Source: Flavobacterium humidisoli | GTDB lineage: Bacteria > Bacteroidota > Bacteroidia > Flavobacteriales > Flavobacteriaceae | DNA: 64,000 nt | Direction: 5' to 3' | Assembly: GCF_023272795.1 (NCBI RefSeq) | Contig: NZ_CP096829.1 | Location: forward strand, 1,302,001-1,366,000 | Shown here: piece after piece, positions 9,867 to 17,258 of the stretch | How positions within the stretch are numbered: the stretch's first letter is position 1 | Layout: every line of letters begins with the position of its first letter | Position numbers and translations under genes: made by a program | The notes under the pieces: model-generated | What the model saw: the letters and a program-made list of their open reading frames with translations, nothing else | Told to the model about the DNA's origin: nothing | Database searches by the model: none

Positions 9867-9971
9867 TTTTAATGAATTATCAGAATATTAATTTTAGAAT
9901 TATGGATTTCCATAATATTATACCATTCGGAATTTTTAATATTGTTTAAGATAGGATATCTTGTAATTGAT

Positions 9972-9979
9972 TATATTTG
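9972..9979 (+). promoter_or_regulatory. -7 element (TATATTTG) upstream of the NA37 gene
   Basis: Exact TAnnTTTG match 57 nt before the start codon of the accessory gene pair. No TTG at the standard 19-bp spacing was found. Confidence 0.35.
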
Positions 9980-10036
9980 AATTCCTTCATATAAATTAAC
10001 AAGATATTTCGTTTGTGAAATTATAAACAATAGCCT

Positions 10037-11047
10037 ATGGAAGTTAAAAAGATAGTATTGCATAGAATTGATAAAGAAAAAAAAGAAAAAGGAACTCTTA
10101 AATTCTCAAATAAATTGATGGAAATTGATGAAACTGTAATCGGTTTTGTCGAAAGATTAATTAAAATCTATAATTCAAAAAATCCTTCTCAAGGAACTTT
10201 TGAAGAAGATGACGTTAACTATCCTTTTCAAGTCAAAGTGAAAGAATATTTAGAAAACCAAGATTTTTTAACTTTTACTACAGATGCAATGCATATTTTG
10301 AAGAGTAGGATGGATATCAATACAACAACTGGAGGATATGTGGTATTTATTCATTATGTAGAAAAACAAGTAGATTTTATCATCAGTTCGATGATGGATA
10401 AAGATACCCAATATACTAATACAGAAGAATTAGGTATACAGAAGCTAATGACATTAAATATAGAGAAATTAGCAAGAGCAAATAGATTAAATCTAGACAA
10501 ATGGAAAAATAATAACGGAAGGTATTTGACATTTATAAAAGGAACGCGAGCAGTATCTCAATATTTTGTAAAATTTATCGGAGCTACTGATATTTCTTCA
10601 GCAAAAGAAAACTTTAAAAAATTGAAAGATACAATTAAGCAATATGTTGTAGAAGAAAAAATCTCTAGAAAGCAACAAGATGCAATTAGAGAGAAAGTTT
10701 CTTCTTACATAAACAAGTGTTTTTTAGATAAAAGTGATGTTGAAATAGAATCCGTTTCTGCAATCGTTAATACACAAAGTCCTTTGTCATTTTTGGAGTT
10801 TATTTCTAAAAATGAAATTGAAATTAGTGGAAGAATTGGAATACATTCAAAAGGTGATTTCGATAATTTTACAAGAAGCATTTTAAAAGAAGATGGTTAT
10901 CATTTGGTATTCGAAAAGGAATTAATAAAGAAAGGAAAGATAACAAGGGATGGTAATTGTATTGTAATACATGATGTGCCAACGGATAAATTAAATTCTA
11001 CTTTTGATATTATTAATTCAGAAAAAGATGAATCAATTACAGAATAA
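10037..11047 (+). CDS. Nucleoid-associated protein, NA37/NdpA (YejK) family
   Basis: 336 residues, the normal length of YejK/NdpA. Family features are visible: TGGYVVFIHYVEKQVDFIIS (core strands near residue 100), then a DK-T motif, IEKLARANRLNLDKW, and KGTRAVSQYFVKFIGATD about residue 170, which matches the K-x(3)-DVSDYF-x(3)-LG segment of the family. Classical NdpA is a chromosome-bound 37-kDa protein of housekeeping genomes. Here it is A-rich and cotranslated with a membrane protein of unknown function, which suggests an accessory or conflict-related role rather than a chromosomal one. This functional reading is inference. The start ATG at 10037 follows a -7-like element by 57 nt. Confidence 0.75.
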   Translation: MEVKKIVLHRIDKEKKEKGTLKFSNKLMEIDETVIGFVERLIKIYNSKNPSQGTFEEDDVNYPFQVKVKEYLENQDFLTFTTDAMHILKSRMDINTTTGGYVVFIHYVEKQVDFIISSMMDKDTQYTNTEELGIQKLMTLNIEKLARANRLNLDKWKNNNGRYLTFIKGTRAVSQYFVKFIGATDISSAKENFKKLKDTIKQYVVEEKISRKQQDAIREKVSSYINKCFLDKSDVEIESVSAIVNTQSPLSFLEFISKNEIEISGRIGIHSKGDFDNFTRSILKEDGYHLVFEKELIKKGKITRDGNCIVIHDVPTDKLNSTFDIINSEKDESITE

Positions 11048-12218
11048 TGTTTTAAGCAGTGCTATTTCATTAATTAAGAAAATAGAAAGTAAAATATTTG
11101 AAGGAAGTTTTGTTTCAGGTACAATTTCACTGACAAGTGAGTGTATTAATGATGTAAAAGTTCTTAAGAATAGAAGCTTAATAGAATTGTTTACGGGAAA
11201 TTATACTAGTATTGATAATGAGGAACTAGATGCTTATCTTAACGATGATTTAAGGATTGAAATAAAAATCGGGGATATTCCAAATTATTATTACCTTTTA
11301 GATGATTTTGTTTCTGGAAATAAATTTGAATGTGTACAGAATGATTATTTTATCGAAGAAATCAATTATAGAAAAGGTATCGATGTTAATTCTTTGATCG
11401 CTCAATATGAGAATAATCTTCTGATTATCGATTTTTTGCAAAATATTGCAGAGAATAAAAAAACAATTGGTCATCGATTAGAACTTTTCTTTTATAAGTC
11501 AGGAAAAGGTGCAGATTTAAAGATTGAATACGACATCAAGCAATTGAAAAAATTTAATATATCAGTCCCAAGTGATATAAAAAAACAACTGCTAGATTCG
11601 TTTTCTGGGAATGATAAAAAACAACTTTTTATTAATGAATTAGTCATATTTATTGAAAAGTATGGAAATTCATATGTGAAACTTGTTGAAAATTGGGATA
11701 ACCTGATGTCAAACTACGAAAAAAGCTATGCTTTATTTATATCCGGGTTTTCATTTGAAAAAATAAAAACATCATCAAACGAACATTTCCAAAAATTAGT
11801 AGATCGAATTTATGATTCAATTAGTAAAGCATCAAATTATATTTTTGGGATTCCAATAGGTTATATATTGCTTCTTAATAATTTTGATTTTACAGGCTCT
11901 TTAATTTTAAAAAATTTAGGATTGTTAATTTTATCTCTAATATTTTTTATACTTATTCGATGTGTATTATTCAAAAACATTAGAGAATCTATAAAAGCGA
12001 TCGAAAATGACATAGATGATTTTGTTCAAAAGATTAAAGATGTCAATGAATTACAAGAAATATATAACCGACTAGAAAAGTTAAAGAAACAGGAGCTTAA
12101 AAAACAAGAAATGAAGTTAAGTTTAGTTAAAATCTTAACGACTGTTATTTTTGCAATAACAGTTTTTAGTTATTTATATATATTTATAGATTTAAGTATA
12201 TTTTTACTTCCCTTTTAG
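11028..12218 (+). CDS. Membrane protein of unknown function paired with the NA37 protein
   Basis: 396 residues from the ATG at 11028. An upstream TTG at 11004 is also in frame, but the ATG gives a conventional 20-nt overlap with the NA37 gene and suggests translational coupling. Residues 1 to about 265 are soluble and mostly charged with no motif I recognise. Then come two close hydrophobic segments (IFGIPIGYILLL and LILKNLGLLILSLIFFILI), a charged coiled coil rich in KKQELKKQ, and a last membrane segment to the C-terminus. This layout (large soluble head, membrane hairpin, coiled coil, terminal helix) fits a membrane-acting effector, but no function can be assigned. Its 3' end overlaps the convergent XRE gene by 15 nt. 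Confidence 0.7.
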   Translation: MNQLQNNVLSSAISLIKKIESKIFEGSFVSGTISLTSECINDVKVLKNRSLIELFTGNYTSIDNEELDAYLNDDLRIEIKIGDIPNYYYLLDDFVSGNKFECVQNDYFIEEINYRKGIDVNSLIAQYENNLLIIDFLQNIAENKKTIGHRLELFFYKSGKGADLKIEYDIKQLKKFNISVPSDIKKQLLDSFSGNDKKQLFINELVIFIEKYGNSYVKLVENWDNLMSNYEKSYALFISGFSFEKIKTSSNEHFQKLVDRIYDSISKASNYIFGIPIGYILLLNNFDFTGSLILKNLGLLILSLIFFILIRCVLFKNIRESIKAIENDIDDFVQKIKDVNELQEIYNRLEKLKKQELKKQEMKLSLVKILTTVIFAITVFSYLYIFIDLSIFLLPF

Positions 12219-12599
12219 CAACCTCTCCAAATACTCCACTTTATCCTTTTCAGCCTGAACCAAACGCTCATAAAGTTCTACAACTTTATCAAGTGGGTTG
12301 AAGTTGCAATTATGGTTTACAGTTGGTCCGCTATGAATAACAGAACCTTCATGATTATTTTGAATGTTGTTTAATACAACTTCGTCACTATAATTCTTAA
12401 TAGCATCAGCTGAAACACCCAAAGCTTCTGCAATAGAGTTTAGTCTTTCATCGTCAACATTTTCGCTTCCTTCAATGGTAGAAACATATTGCTGGCTTAC
12501 ACCTATCGCAATAGCAAGTGCTTCTTGTTTCATTCCTCTAAGCTCTCTAATTCGGCTTATGTTTCTCCCGATATGTTTTGGTTTTGTTGCTGTGCTCAT
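12204..12599 (-). CDS. XRE-family helix-turn-helix regulator
   Basis: 131 residues. Residues about 8-65 are a standard Cro/C1-type HTH (ISRIRELRGMKQEALAIAIG, then VSQQYVSTIEGS, then LNSIAEALGVSADAI). The C-terminal part has an Asn/His-rich linker and a short coiled coil (LDKVVELYERLVQAEKDKVEYLERLLKG), presumably for dimerisation. Such proteins are common as stand-alone genes in Flavobacteriaceae. It converges on the NA37/membrane-protein pair and overlaps its last codons, so it may or may not regulate them. The -7-like element TATCTTTG ends only 5 nt before the ATG, implying a leaderless or near-leaderless message if it is used. Confidence 0.85.
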   Translation of the reverse strand: MSTATKPKHIGRNISRIRELRGMKQEALAIAIGVSQQYVSTIEGSENVDDERLNSIAEALGVSADAIKNYSDEVVLNNIQNNHEGSVIHSGPTVNHNCNFNPLDKVVELYERLVQAEKDKVEYLERLLKGK

Positions 12600-12603
12600 A
12601 CTT

Positions 12604-12611
12604 CAAAGATA
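12604..12611 (-). promoter_or_regulatory. -7 element (TATCTTTG) directly before the XRE gene
   Basis: On the minus strand the exact TAnnTTTG consensus ends 5 nt before the ATG at 12599. Transcription starting about 7 nt downstream would give a nearly leaderless mRNA. No -33 TTG was found at the normal distance. Confidence 0.3.
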
Positions 12612-12776
12612 TTAAAAATCCTTAAAAATTAGGAATATAGTAAAATACAATCTTTTTACTTGTGAGATAAAATCGTAATCTATTTTGTTAGAATGTATTC
12701 TATCGTTTATTTAGTTAAAGCAAAAATACAATTTTTCGTACAATAATTATTCGTGTCCAAACCATAAATAAGCTCC

Positions 12777-13055
12777 ATGAAAACAGAAAAGAAAAGCAAT
12801 GCAAATCAAAATAAAATAATAGAATCGATAGCCAGATTGGTGTCAGATATTAATTTCGATGGAGAATTTAAAAACCATCCAGAATATTTAACCGAGATTT
12901 TTGAGCATCTGCTAGAAACAGAATCAGGAGACAGTCGTTCCTTACGACTTAAAATGCTAAGCTGTATTAGAACCAGTAAAATGTTATCAAAAGCGCTAGA
13001 ACCATTTTCAGACGAAGAAATACAAAAAGCCTGCGTTCAAATGATAAATTCATAA
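12777..13055 (+). CDS. Small conserved-type hypothetical protein
   Basis: 92 residues, soluble, no signal peptide. The sequence is predicted all-helical (IIESIARLVSDINFDGEFKNH, YLTEIFEHLLETESGD, LRLKMLSCIRTSKMLSKALE, EEIQKACVQMI). I do not recognise the family. It has good coding character with its own ATG after a 177-nt gap from the divergent XRE gene, and codon use like its neighbours. No operon partner: the next gene begins 119 nt later. Confidence 0.65.
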   Translation: MKTEKKSNANQNKIIESIARLVSDINFDGEFKNHPEYLTEIFEHLLETESGDSRSLRLKMLSCIRTSKMLSKALEPFSDEEIQKACVQMINS

Positions 13056-13174
13056 AAAGCGGTACTTTATCGTTTTTCTAAGTAATTTACAGTCAGAATA
13101 AAAGCTAAGTAAAAGAAAATCAGTAACTTTAGGCTGAGTTTTTTAATTGGGGCATCTAATTTTATTCAAAAATC

Positions 13175-13858
13175 ATGAAAAAGTATGAAGCAATTTTATG
13201 TACACTTGCGTTCGTATTTTCTCTTGGCTGTTTTGCCCAGCGCACCAACCATGCCTCCGCTTCTCCAGCAACAGGAAAAACGACACTATTGACGGATAAT
13301 CTTGCTAATAATAGTGATTATGTTATACAATCTTATTATGTAGAAGAAAGAATAAATAAGCTTTTTGGCGGTAGAATTATTACCTACCAAGTTTCAAAAT
13401 TGGACATGGTCGATACTTACGATCTAGGTCCTAACAATACAAGAACAGTAATTCCTAATTACGTAAAAAGAAAACCTAAGGTAGCTCCAAATGCAATAGA
13501 GGCTAAAACGCTTGTTGCAAGTTCGTCTGTCTCTGTAGAGCCCGTTAAAGTCGAAATTACAGCTCCCGCTCCAACAACTTCAAAATATGTAACTGTTAAT
13601 ATGGTTGACACGTACACAAAAGTGGTGGACAAAGGGTATAAATCTGTAGATATGCTTAAAAAAGTTGCAGATCGTTTTTATTTTGATGGCAATCTAAGTG
13701 CAGCAGCAGGTTATTATGCTCAATTATTTGAAGAAACCAAAGATTTGGATGCTATTTATTATTACAGATATGCACAGTCTTTAAAAGCAATAAATGAAGA
13801 TGAAAAAGCGAATGCTTTGATGAAAAGGTTCAAGAGTGAAACTTTGACAATGAAGTAA
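13175..13858 (+). CDS. Exported protein with a C-terminal TPR-like repeat
   Basis: 227 residues with a signal peptide (about residues 1-21, ending CFAQ). A low-complexity middle (Ala/Pro/Val-rich, about residues 105-140) separates an N-terminal part from a C-terminal helical unit, KSVDMLKKVADRFYFDGNLSAAAGYY and ELDAIYYYRYAQSLKAI-like, which resembles the TPR region that precedes WD40/OmpA domains in Bacteroidota PorE/MotB-like proteins. Here the protein ends right after the TPR-like part, so it lacks the peptidoglycan-binding OmpA domain. The role is unknown; a periplasmic scaffold is plausible. Confidence 0.7.
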   Translation: MKKYEAILCTLAFVFSLGCFAQRTNHASASPATGKTTLLTDNLANNSDYVIQSYYVEERINKLFGGRIITYQVSKLDMVDTYDLGPNNTRTVIPNYVKRKPKVAPNAIEAKTLVASSSVSVEPVKVEITAPAPTTSKYVTVNMVDTYTKVVDKGYKSVDMLKKVADRFYFDGNLSAAAGYYAQLFEETKDLDAIYYYRYAQSLKAINEDEKANALMKRFKSETLTMK

Positions 13859-13873
13859 GTTGCTGTTATTTTT

Positions 13874-14108
13874 TTACCGAAGAGGGCGCTGAGATTTTAC
13901 GCAGAGTACGCAAAGGTTTTTAAGCTTTTGCGAACTTTTCGTTTTACTTAAAGAATCAGTTTTGTCATTTCGACCGAAGGGAGAAATCCCACATGTGGAT
14001 TGACACAGATTGGGAATGAACTTTGTGGAGTTTCCAGTGTGATTTCTCCCTTCGGTCGAAATGACAAGATTGGCGGTCTGCGTAAAACCTTGCGCTCTTT
14101 GCGGTTAA
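13874..14108. repeat. Nested palindromic intergenic repeat, outer 'cgcaaag' family
   Basis: The arms at 13874-13904 and 14078-14108 are imperfect inverted copies of each other (both contain TTTTACGCAG/CTGCGTAAAA and an accCGnnnAGnGCGC-type end). Between them lie another inverted motif (CGCAAAG..CTTTTGCG) and a separate 106-bp palindrome. The block fills the tail-to-tail gap between the TPR-like protein and the tRNA-Asn genes. Related blocks occur at 32471-32602 and 38506-38605. It holds no gene. Confidence 0.75.
13962..14067. repeat. 106-bp palindromic element with 27-bp perfect inverted arms
   Basis: The left arm 13962-13988 (contains ATTTCGACCGAAGGGAGAAA) and right arm 14041-14067 are exact inverted repeats of 27 bp, with a 52-bp centre. 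Such GTCATTTCGACC...GAAATC palindromes resemble small intergenic elements seen repeatedly in Flavobacterium genomes. It encodes nothing and sits inside the larger palindromic block, so it looks like a small mobile palindrome (MITE/REP-like) that entered an existing repeat. Confidence 0.8.
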
Positions 14109-14159
14109 ATAATCAGTCCTACGTATTGTAATTTGTAATTTTAAACTTTGGAATAATTC

Positions 14160-14197
14160 AAAAAAAAAAGACGATCAATTTGATCGTCTTTTTTTTA
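14160..14197 (-). terminator. Terminator of the tRNA-Asn pair
   Basis: Palindrome GACGATCAA / TTGATCGTC flanked by A8-9 and T8, so it can end transcription in both directions. It lies 3 nt beyond the 3' end of the first tRNA-Asn gene on the minus strand. Confidence 0.8.
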
Positions 14198-14199
14198 AG

Positions 14200-14273
14200 C
14201 TCCCCCTCTTGGGCTCGAACCAAGGACCCTCTGATTAACAGTCAGATGCTCTAACCAACTGAGCTAAGGAGGA
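14200..14273 (-). tRNA. tRNA-Asn (GTT)
   Basis: 74 nt on the minus strand. The acceptor stem TCCTCCT/AGGGGGA with discriminator G, a D-arm with AGCTCAGTTGGTTAGAGC, an anticodon stem TCTGA/TCAGA with loop CTGTTAA (anticodon GTT) and a T-loop GGTTCGAGCC are all present. The 3' CCA is not encoded. It is identical to the second copy 39 nt upstream in transcription order. Confidence 0.95.
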
Positions 14274-14312
14274 ATCACCTTAAAAGGTTAATATGTTTGC
14301 TAAAAAAAGTTG

Positions 14313-14386
14313 CTCCCCCTCTTGGGCTCGAACCAAGGACCCTCTGATTAACAGTCAGATGCTCTAACCAACTGAGCTAAGGAGGA
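14313..14386 (-). tRNA. tRNA-Asn (GTT), second identical copy
   Basis: Identical 74-nt sequence to the copy at 14200-14273, same strand, 39 nt apart; presumably one transcript processed to two tRNAs and ended at the hairpin near 14160-14197. Confidence 0.95.
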
Positions 14387-14469
14387 AGTTGTTGCTCTTT
14401 TTAGCGAGTGCAAATATAAAACTATTTTTAGTTTCTCAAAAACATTTTCACTCTTTTTTTGACTTTTTT

Positions 14470-15813
14470 TTACTTGCCTACAATCGCCTTGTAAATGTCG
14501 TTACCGTTAGCAAACAGTAGTAGTGAAATAAGTAAAACAAAACCAACCATTTGCGCATTCTCTAGGAATTTATCGCTCGGTTTTTTGCCGCTAATTATTT
14601 CATACAATAAAAACATCACGTGTCCACCATCTAGTGCAGGAATTGGCAATAAATTCATAACTCCAAGCATAATCGACAATAAAGCCGTGATCGACCAGAA
14701 AACTTCCCAGCTCCAAGAACTAGGGAAAATGTTGTAAATCGCAGCAAAACCACCCACTTGTTTGTAAGCTTTAGTTTCTGGATTAAAAATCATTTTTAAT
14801 TGTTTTCCGTAACCTACTAATTGATCTTTTCCTTTTTGAAGACCAACTGGAATAGATTCGAAGAAACCGTATTCTTTAGTGCTTATTTTATAGTAACCTA
14901 ATTTTTCTAATGATTTCATGTCTAAACCACCAGCAAAAACGCCTAAAGTTCCTTCTGGAGAAACTTTCACAGTAAGAGGAGTTTCTTTCAAATCACGTAA
15001 AACAACAGCTGAAATTTCTTTTCCTTTATTAGCGGCTAAGATTGCTTTTGCTTCGTCAAAATATTTAATTTTTTGTCCGTTAAGAGAAAGAATCAAATCT
15101 TTTGCTTTTAAATTTTGGTTCTGAGATTCTTCTGTAACTTTTCCAATTGCAAAAGGTCTGCGAATATCAACAAGCATTCCTTTCTCTGTTTTAGAAAGCT
15201 GGTCTACAAAATCTGTTGGCATAGTAATCGTTTGCTGTTGTCCGTTTCTTTCAATCAAAACGTGTTTTGCCATGATTACATTCATGTTCATATCACTGTC
15301 AAAGTTTTCTACCGCTTTACCATCAATAGAAATGATTTTATCGCCAGTTTTAAAACCAGCTTTCAGCATAGCAGGATTTTCAATCGCAACACCATCTTTT
15401 AAGTCAGAGTTTGCAATGTAAGTATCTCCGTAAGCAAAAGCCATTCCGATATAGATAATAAAAGCCAGGATAAAGTTTACGGTAACACCACCAAGCATAA
15501 TAATTAAACGTTGCCAAGCCGGTTTTGTACGAAATTCCCAAGGCTCAGGCGGAAGCGCCATTTGCTCTTTGTCCATACTTTCGTCAATCATTCCAGAAAT
15601 TTTCACATAACCTCCAAGCGGAAGCCATCCGATACCGTATTCTGTTTCTCCAATTTTCTTTTTGAATAGTGAATATTTAACATCAAAAAATAAATAAAAT
15701 TTTTCGACTCTGGTTTTAAACAATTTAGCAGGGATAAAATGCCCTAATTCATGAAGAATAATAAGTAAAGATAAACTCAATAGAAATTGAGAGAGTTTGA
15801 TAACTATATCCAT
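14470..15813 (-). CDS. rseP: Site-2 intramembrane metalloprotease RseP
   Basis: 447 residues. Zinc-binding HELGH at residues 21-25 in the first membrane segment (LIILHELGHFIPAKLF), a conserved GWLPLGGYVKI strand, two PDZ regions (around GFKTGDKIISIDGKAV and QNLKAKDLILSLNGQKI), and a C-terminal membrane segment with NLLPIPALDGGH, whose Asp is the third zinc ligand. Members cleave transmembrane anti-sigma factors or remnant signal peptides within the membrane. The gene appears monocistronic, and a -7-like element lies just upstream. All catalytic residues are intact. Confidence 0.96.
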   Translation of the reverse strand: MDIVIKLSQFLLSLSLLIILHELGHFIPAKLFKTRVEKFYLFFDVKYSLFKKKIGETEYGIGWLPLGGYVKISGMIDESMDKEQMALPPEPWEFRTKPAWQRLIIMLGGVTVNFILAFIIYIGMAFAYGDTYIANSDLKDGVAIENPAMLKAGFKTGDKIISIDGKAVENFDSDMNMNVIMAKHVLIERNGQQQTITMPTDFVDQLSKTEKGMLVDIRRPFAIGKVTEESQNQNLKAKDLILSLNGQKIKYFDEAKAILAANKGKEISAVVLRDLKETPLTVKVSPEGTLGVFAGGLDMKSLEKLGYYKISTKEYGFFESIPVGLQKGKDQLVGYGKQLKMIFNPETKAYKQVGGFAAIYNIFPSSWSWEVFWSITALLSIMLGVMNLLPIPALDGGHVMFLLYEIISGKKPSDKFLENAQMVGFVLLISLLLFANGNDIYKAIVGK

Positions 15814-15841
15814 TTTTTATTTTTAGTTCGTATTTAACGCA

Positions 15842-15849
15842 CAAAAGTA
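15842..15849 (-). promoter_or_regulatory. -7 element (TACTTTTG) upstream of rseP
   Basis: Exact TAnnTTTG match on the minus strand, 28 nt before the rseP ATG. The -33 TTG at normal spacing is not evident. Confidence 0.4.
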
Positions 15850-16014
15850 GCGTTTTCTTATTTAATTTAAGAGCGCAAGATAATGTTTAAGGTTTTAAAT
15901 GTTTGTTAATTAATAAACATTTCGATTTCTCTTTTTAACAAGATACTGTAACTTTACTTTTCGAACACTGCCTTACTCAATTGGTAGTATAAAATCATTA
16001 AAAGTTACAAGTAT

Positions 16015-17085
16015 ATGGCAACGAAATTATTTTCTCCTCTTACTATAAAAAATATCACTTTAAAAAATAGAATCGCGATCTCGCCAATGTGCCAGTATTC
16101 TGCAGTTGACGGATTTGCAAACGATTGGCATCTGGTTCATTTAGGAAGCCGTGCCAGTGGAGGTGCTGGACTTATCATTCAGGAAGCGACTGCAGTTTCT
16201 CCAGAAGCCAGAATTTCTCCTTCCGATTTAGGAATCTGGAAAGACGAACATATAGAAAAACTAAAACAAATCAACGCTTTTATTGTTTCTCAAAATTCGA
16301 TTCCTGGTATCCAGTTAGCGCATGCAGGTAGAAAGGCCAGTGTTTCGGCTCCGTGGTTGGGCAATAAAAAATTGGATTTCGCTCAAGGCGGATGGCAGAC
16401 CGTTGCCCCAAGTGCGATTCCGTATCATGATGACGAGCCGTTTCTCCCAGAAGCTTTAGACAAAAACGGAATCCAAAAAGTGATTTCAGATTTTAAAGCA
16501 GCAACAAAACGAGTGGTAGAAGCTGGATATCAGGTTTTAGAAATCCACGGTGCTCACGGCTATTTGTTGCATCAGTTTTTATCTCCATTGACAAATGTGA
16601 GAACAGATGAATACGGAGGAAGTTTTGAAAACAGAATTCGTTTTACTTTAGAAATTGTAGAAGCAGTTCAAGCTGAATGGCCTTCAGATCTGCCTTTGTT
16701 TGTTAGAATTTCTGCAACCGACTGGGCAGAAAACGGATGGAATCCAGAAGAATCTGTGCAGCTTTCAAAAATATTAAAAGAAAAAGGAGTAGATTTAATA
16801 GATGTTTCATCAGGCGGATTGGTTTCGCATCAGAAAATCACATTAGGGCCGGGTTATCAGGTGCCTTTTGCAGAAAAAGTGAAGCAAGAAGCGGGAATTT
16901 CTACAGGCGCAGTTGGTTTAATTACAGAAGCCAAACAAGCCGAAGAAATTTTAAATAAAAACCAAGCCGATTTAATTTTATTCGCCAGAGAATCTTTGAG
17001 AAATCCAAACTTGCCTTTAGATTTCGCTAAAGAATTAGATACCGATATTCAATGGCCAAAACAATACGAAAGAGCTAAAATTTAA
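16015..17085 (+). CDS. Old Yellow Enzyme-family NADH:flavin oxidoreductase (YqjM/NamA-like)
   Basis: 356 residues, a complete FMN-binding TIM barrel. The N-terminal ISPMCQYS has the Cys-x-Tyr pair that marks thermophilic-like/class III OYEs such as YqjM. The substrate-binding His pair is in EIHGAHGYLLHQFLSP (about residues 177 and 180), followed by NVRTDEYGGSFENRIRF and, near the end, GLITEAKQAEEIL and DLILFARESLRNPNLP for FMN phosphate binding. These enzymes reduce activated C=C bonds with NAD(P)H. Cytoplasmic. It is followed after 173 nt by an unrelated oxidoreductase; the gap holds repeats, so an operon is doubtful. Confidence 0.92.
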   Translation: MATKLFSPLTIKNITLKNRIAISPMCQYSAVDGFANDWHLVHLGSRASGGAGLIIQEATAVSPEARISPSDLGIWKDEHIEKLKQINAFIVSQNSIPGIQLAHAGRKASVSAPWLGNKKLDFAQGGWQTVAPSAIPYHDDEPFLPEALDKNGIQKVISDFKAATKRVVEAGYQVLEIHGAHGYLLHQFLSPLTNVRTDEYGGSFENRIRFTLEIVEAVQAEWPSDLPLFVRISATDWAENGWNPEESVQLSKILKEKGVDLIDVSSGGLVSHQKITLGPGYQVPFAEKVKQEAGISTGAVGLITEAKQAEEILNKNQADLILFARESLRNPNLPLDFAKELDTDIQWPKQYERAKI

Positions 17086-17091
17086 ATTTTA

Positions 17092-17245
17092 TTAGCCACA
17101 GATTTTACAGATAAAATGATTTCTTTTTAATGTTTTTCGATACGAATTTCAGGAATTATTTTAAACTTTTAAAGCAATGATTTGTGTAAATTCGTGAAAT
17201 TCGTGGCAAAAAAAACCTTTTTAATCACATTAATCTGTGGCAAAA
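17092..17245. repeat. Intergenic imperfect palindromic repeat, 'CCACGAATTTC/TGTGGCAAA' family
   Basis: TTAGCCACAGATTTTACAG at the left and CACATTAATCTGTGGCAAA at the right are inverted relatives, with an inner copy (GTAAATTCGTGAAATTCGTG) between them. The same vocabulary recurs at 34597-34660. It fills most of the gap between two co-directional oxidoreductase genes and contains no gene. Confidence 0.65.
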
Positions 17246-17258
17246 AACTAAAAATAAC

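Noticed and set aside
13962..14067. Insertion sequence or small RNA gene
   Set aside because: No coding capacity; symmetric arms and centre do not suggest a specific RNA. Kept as a palindromic repeat.
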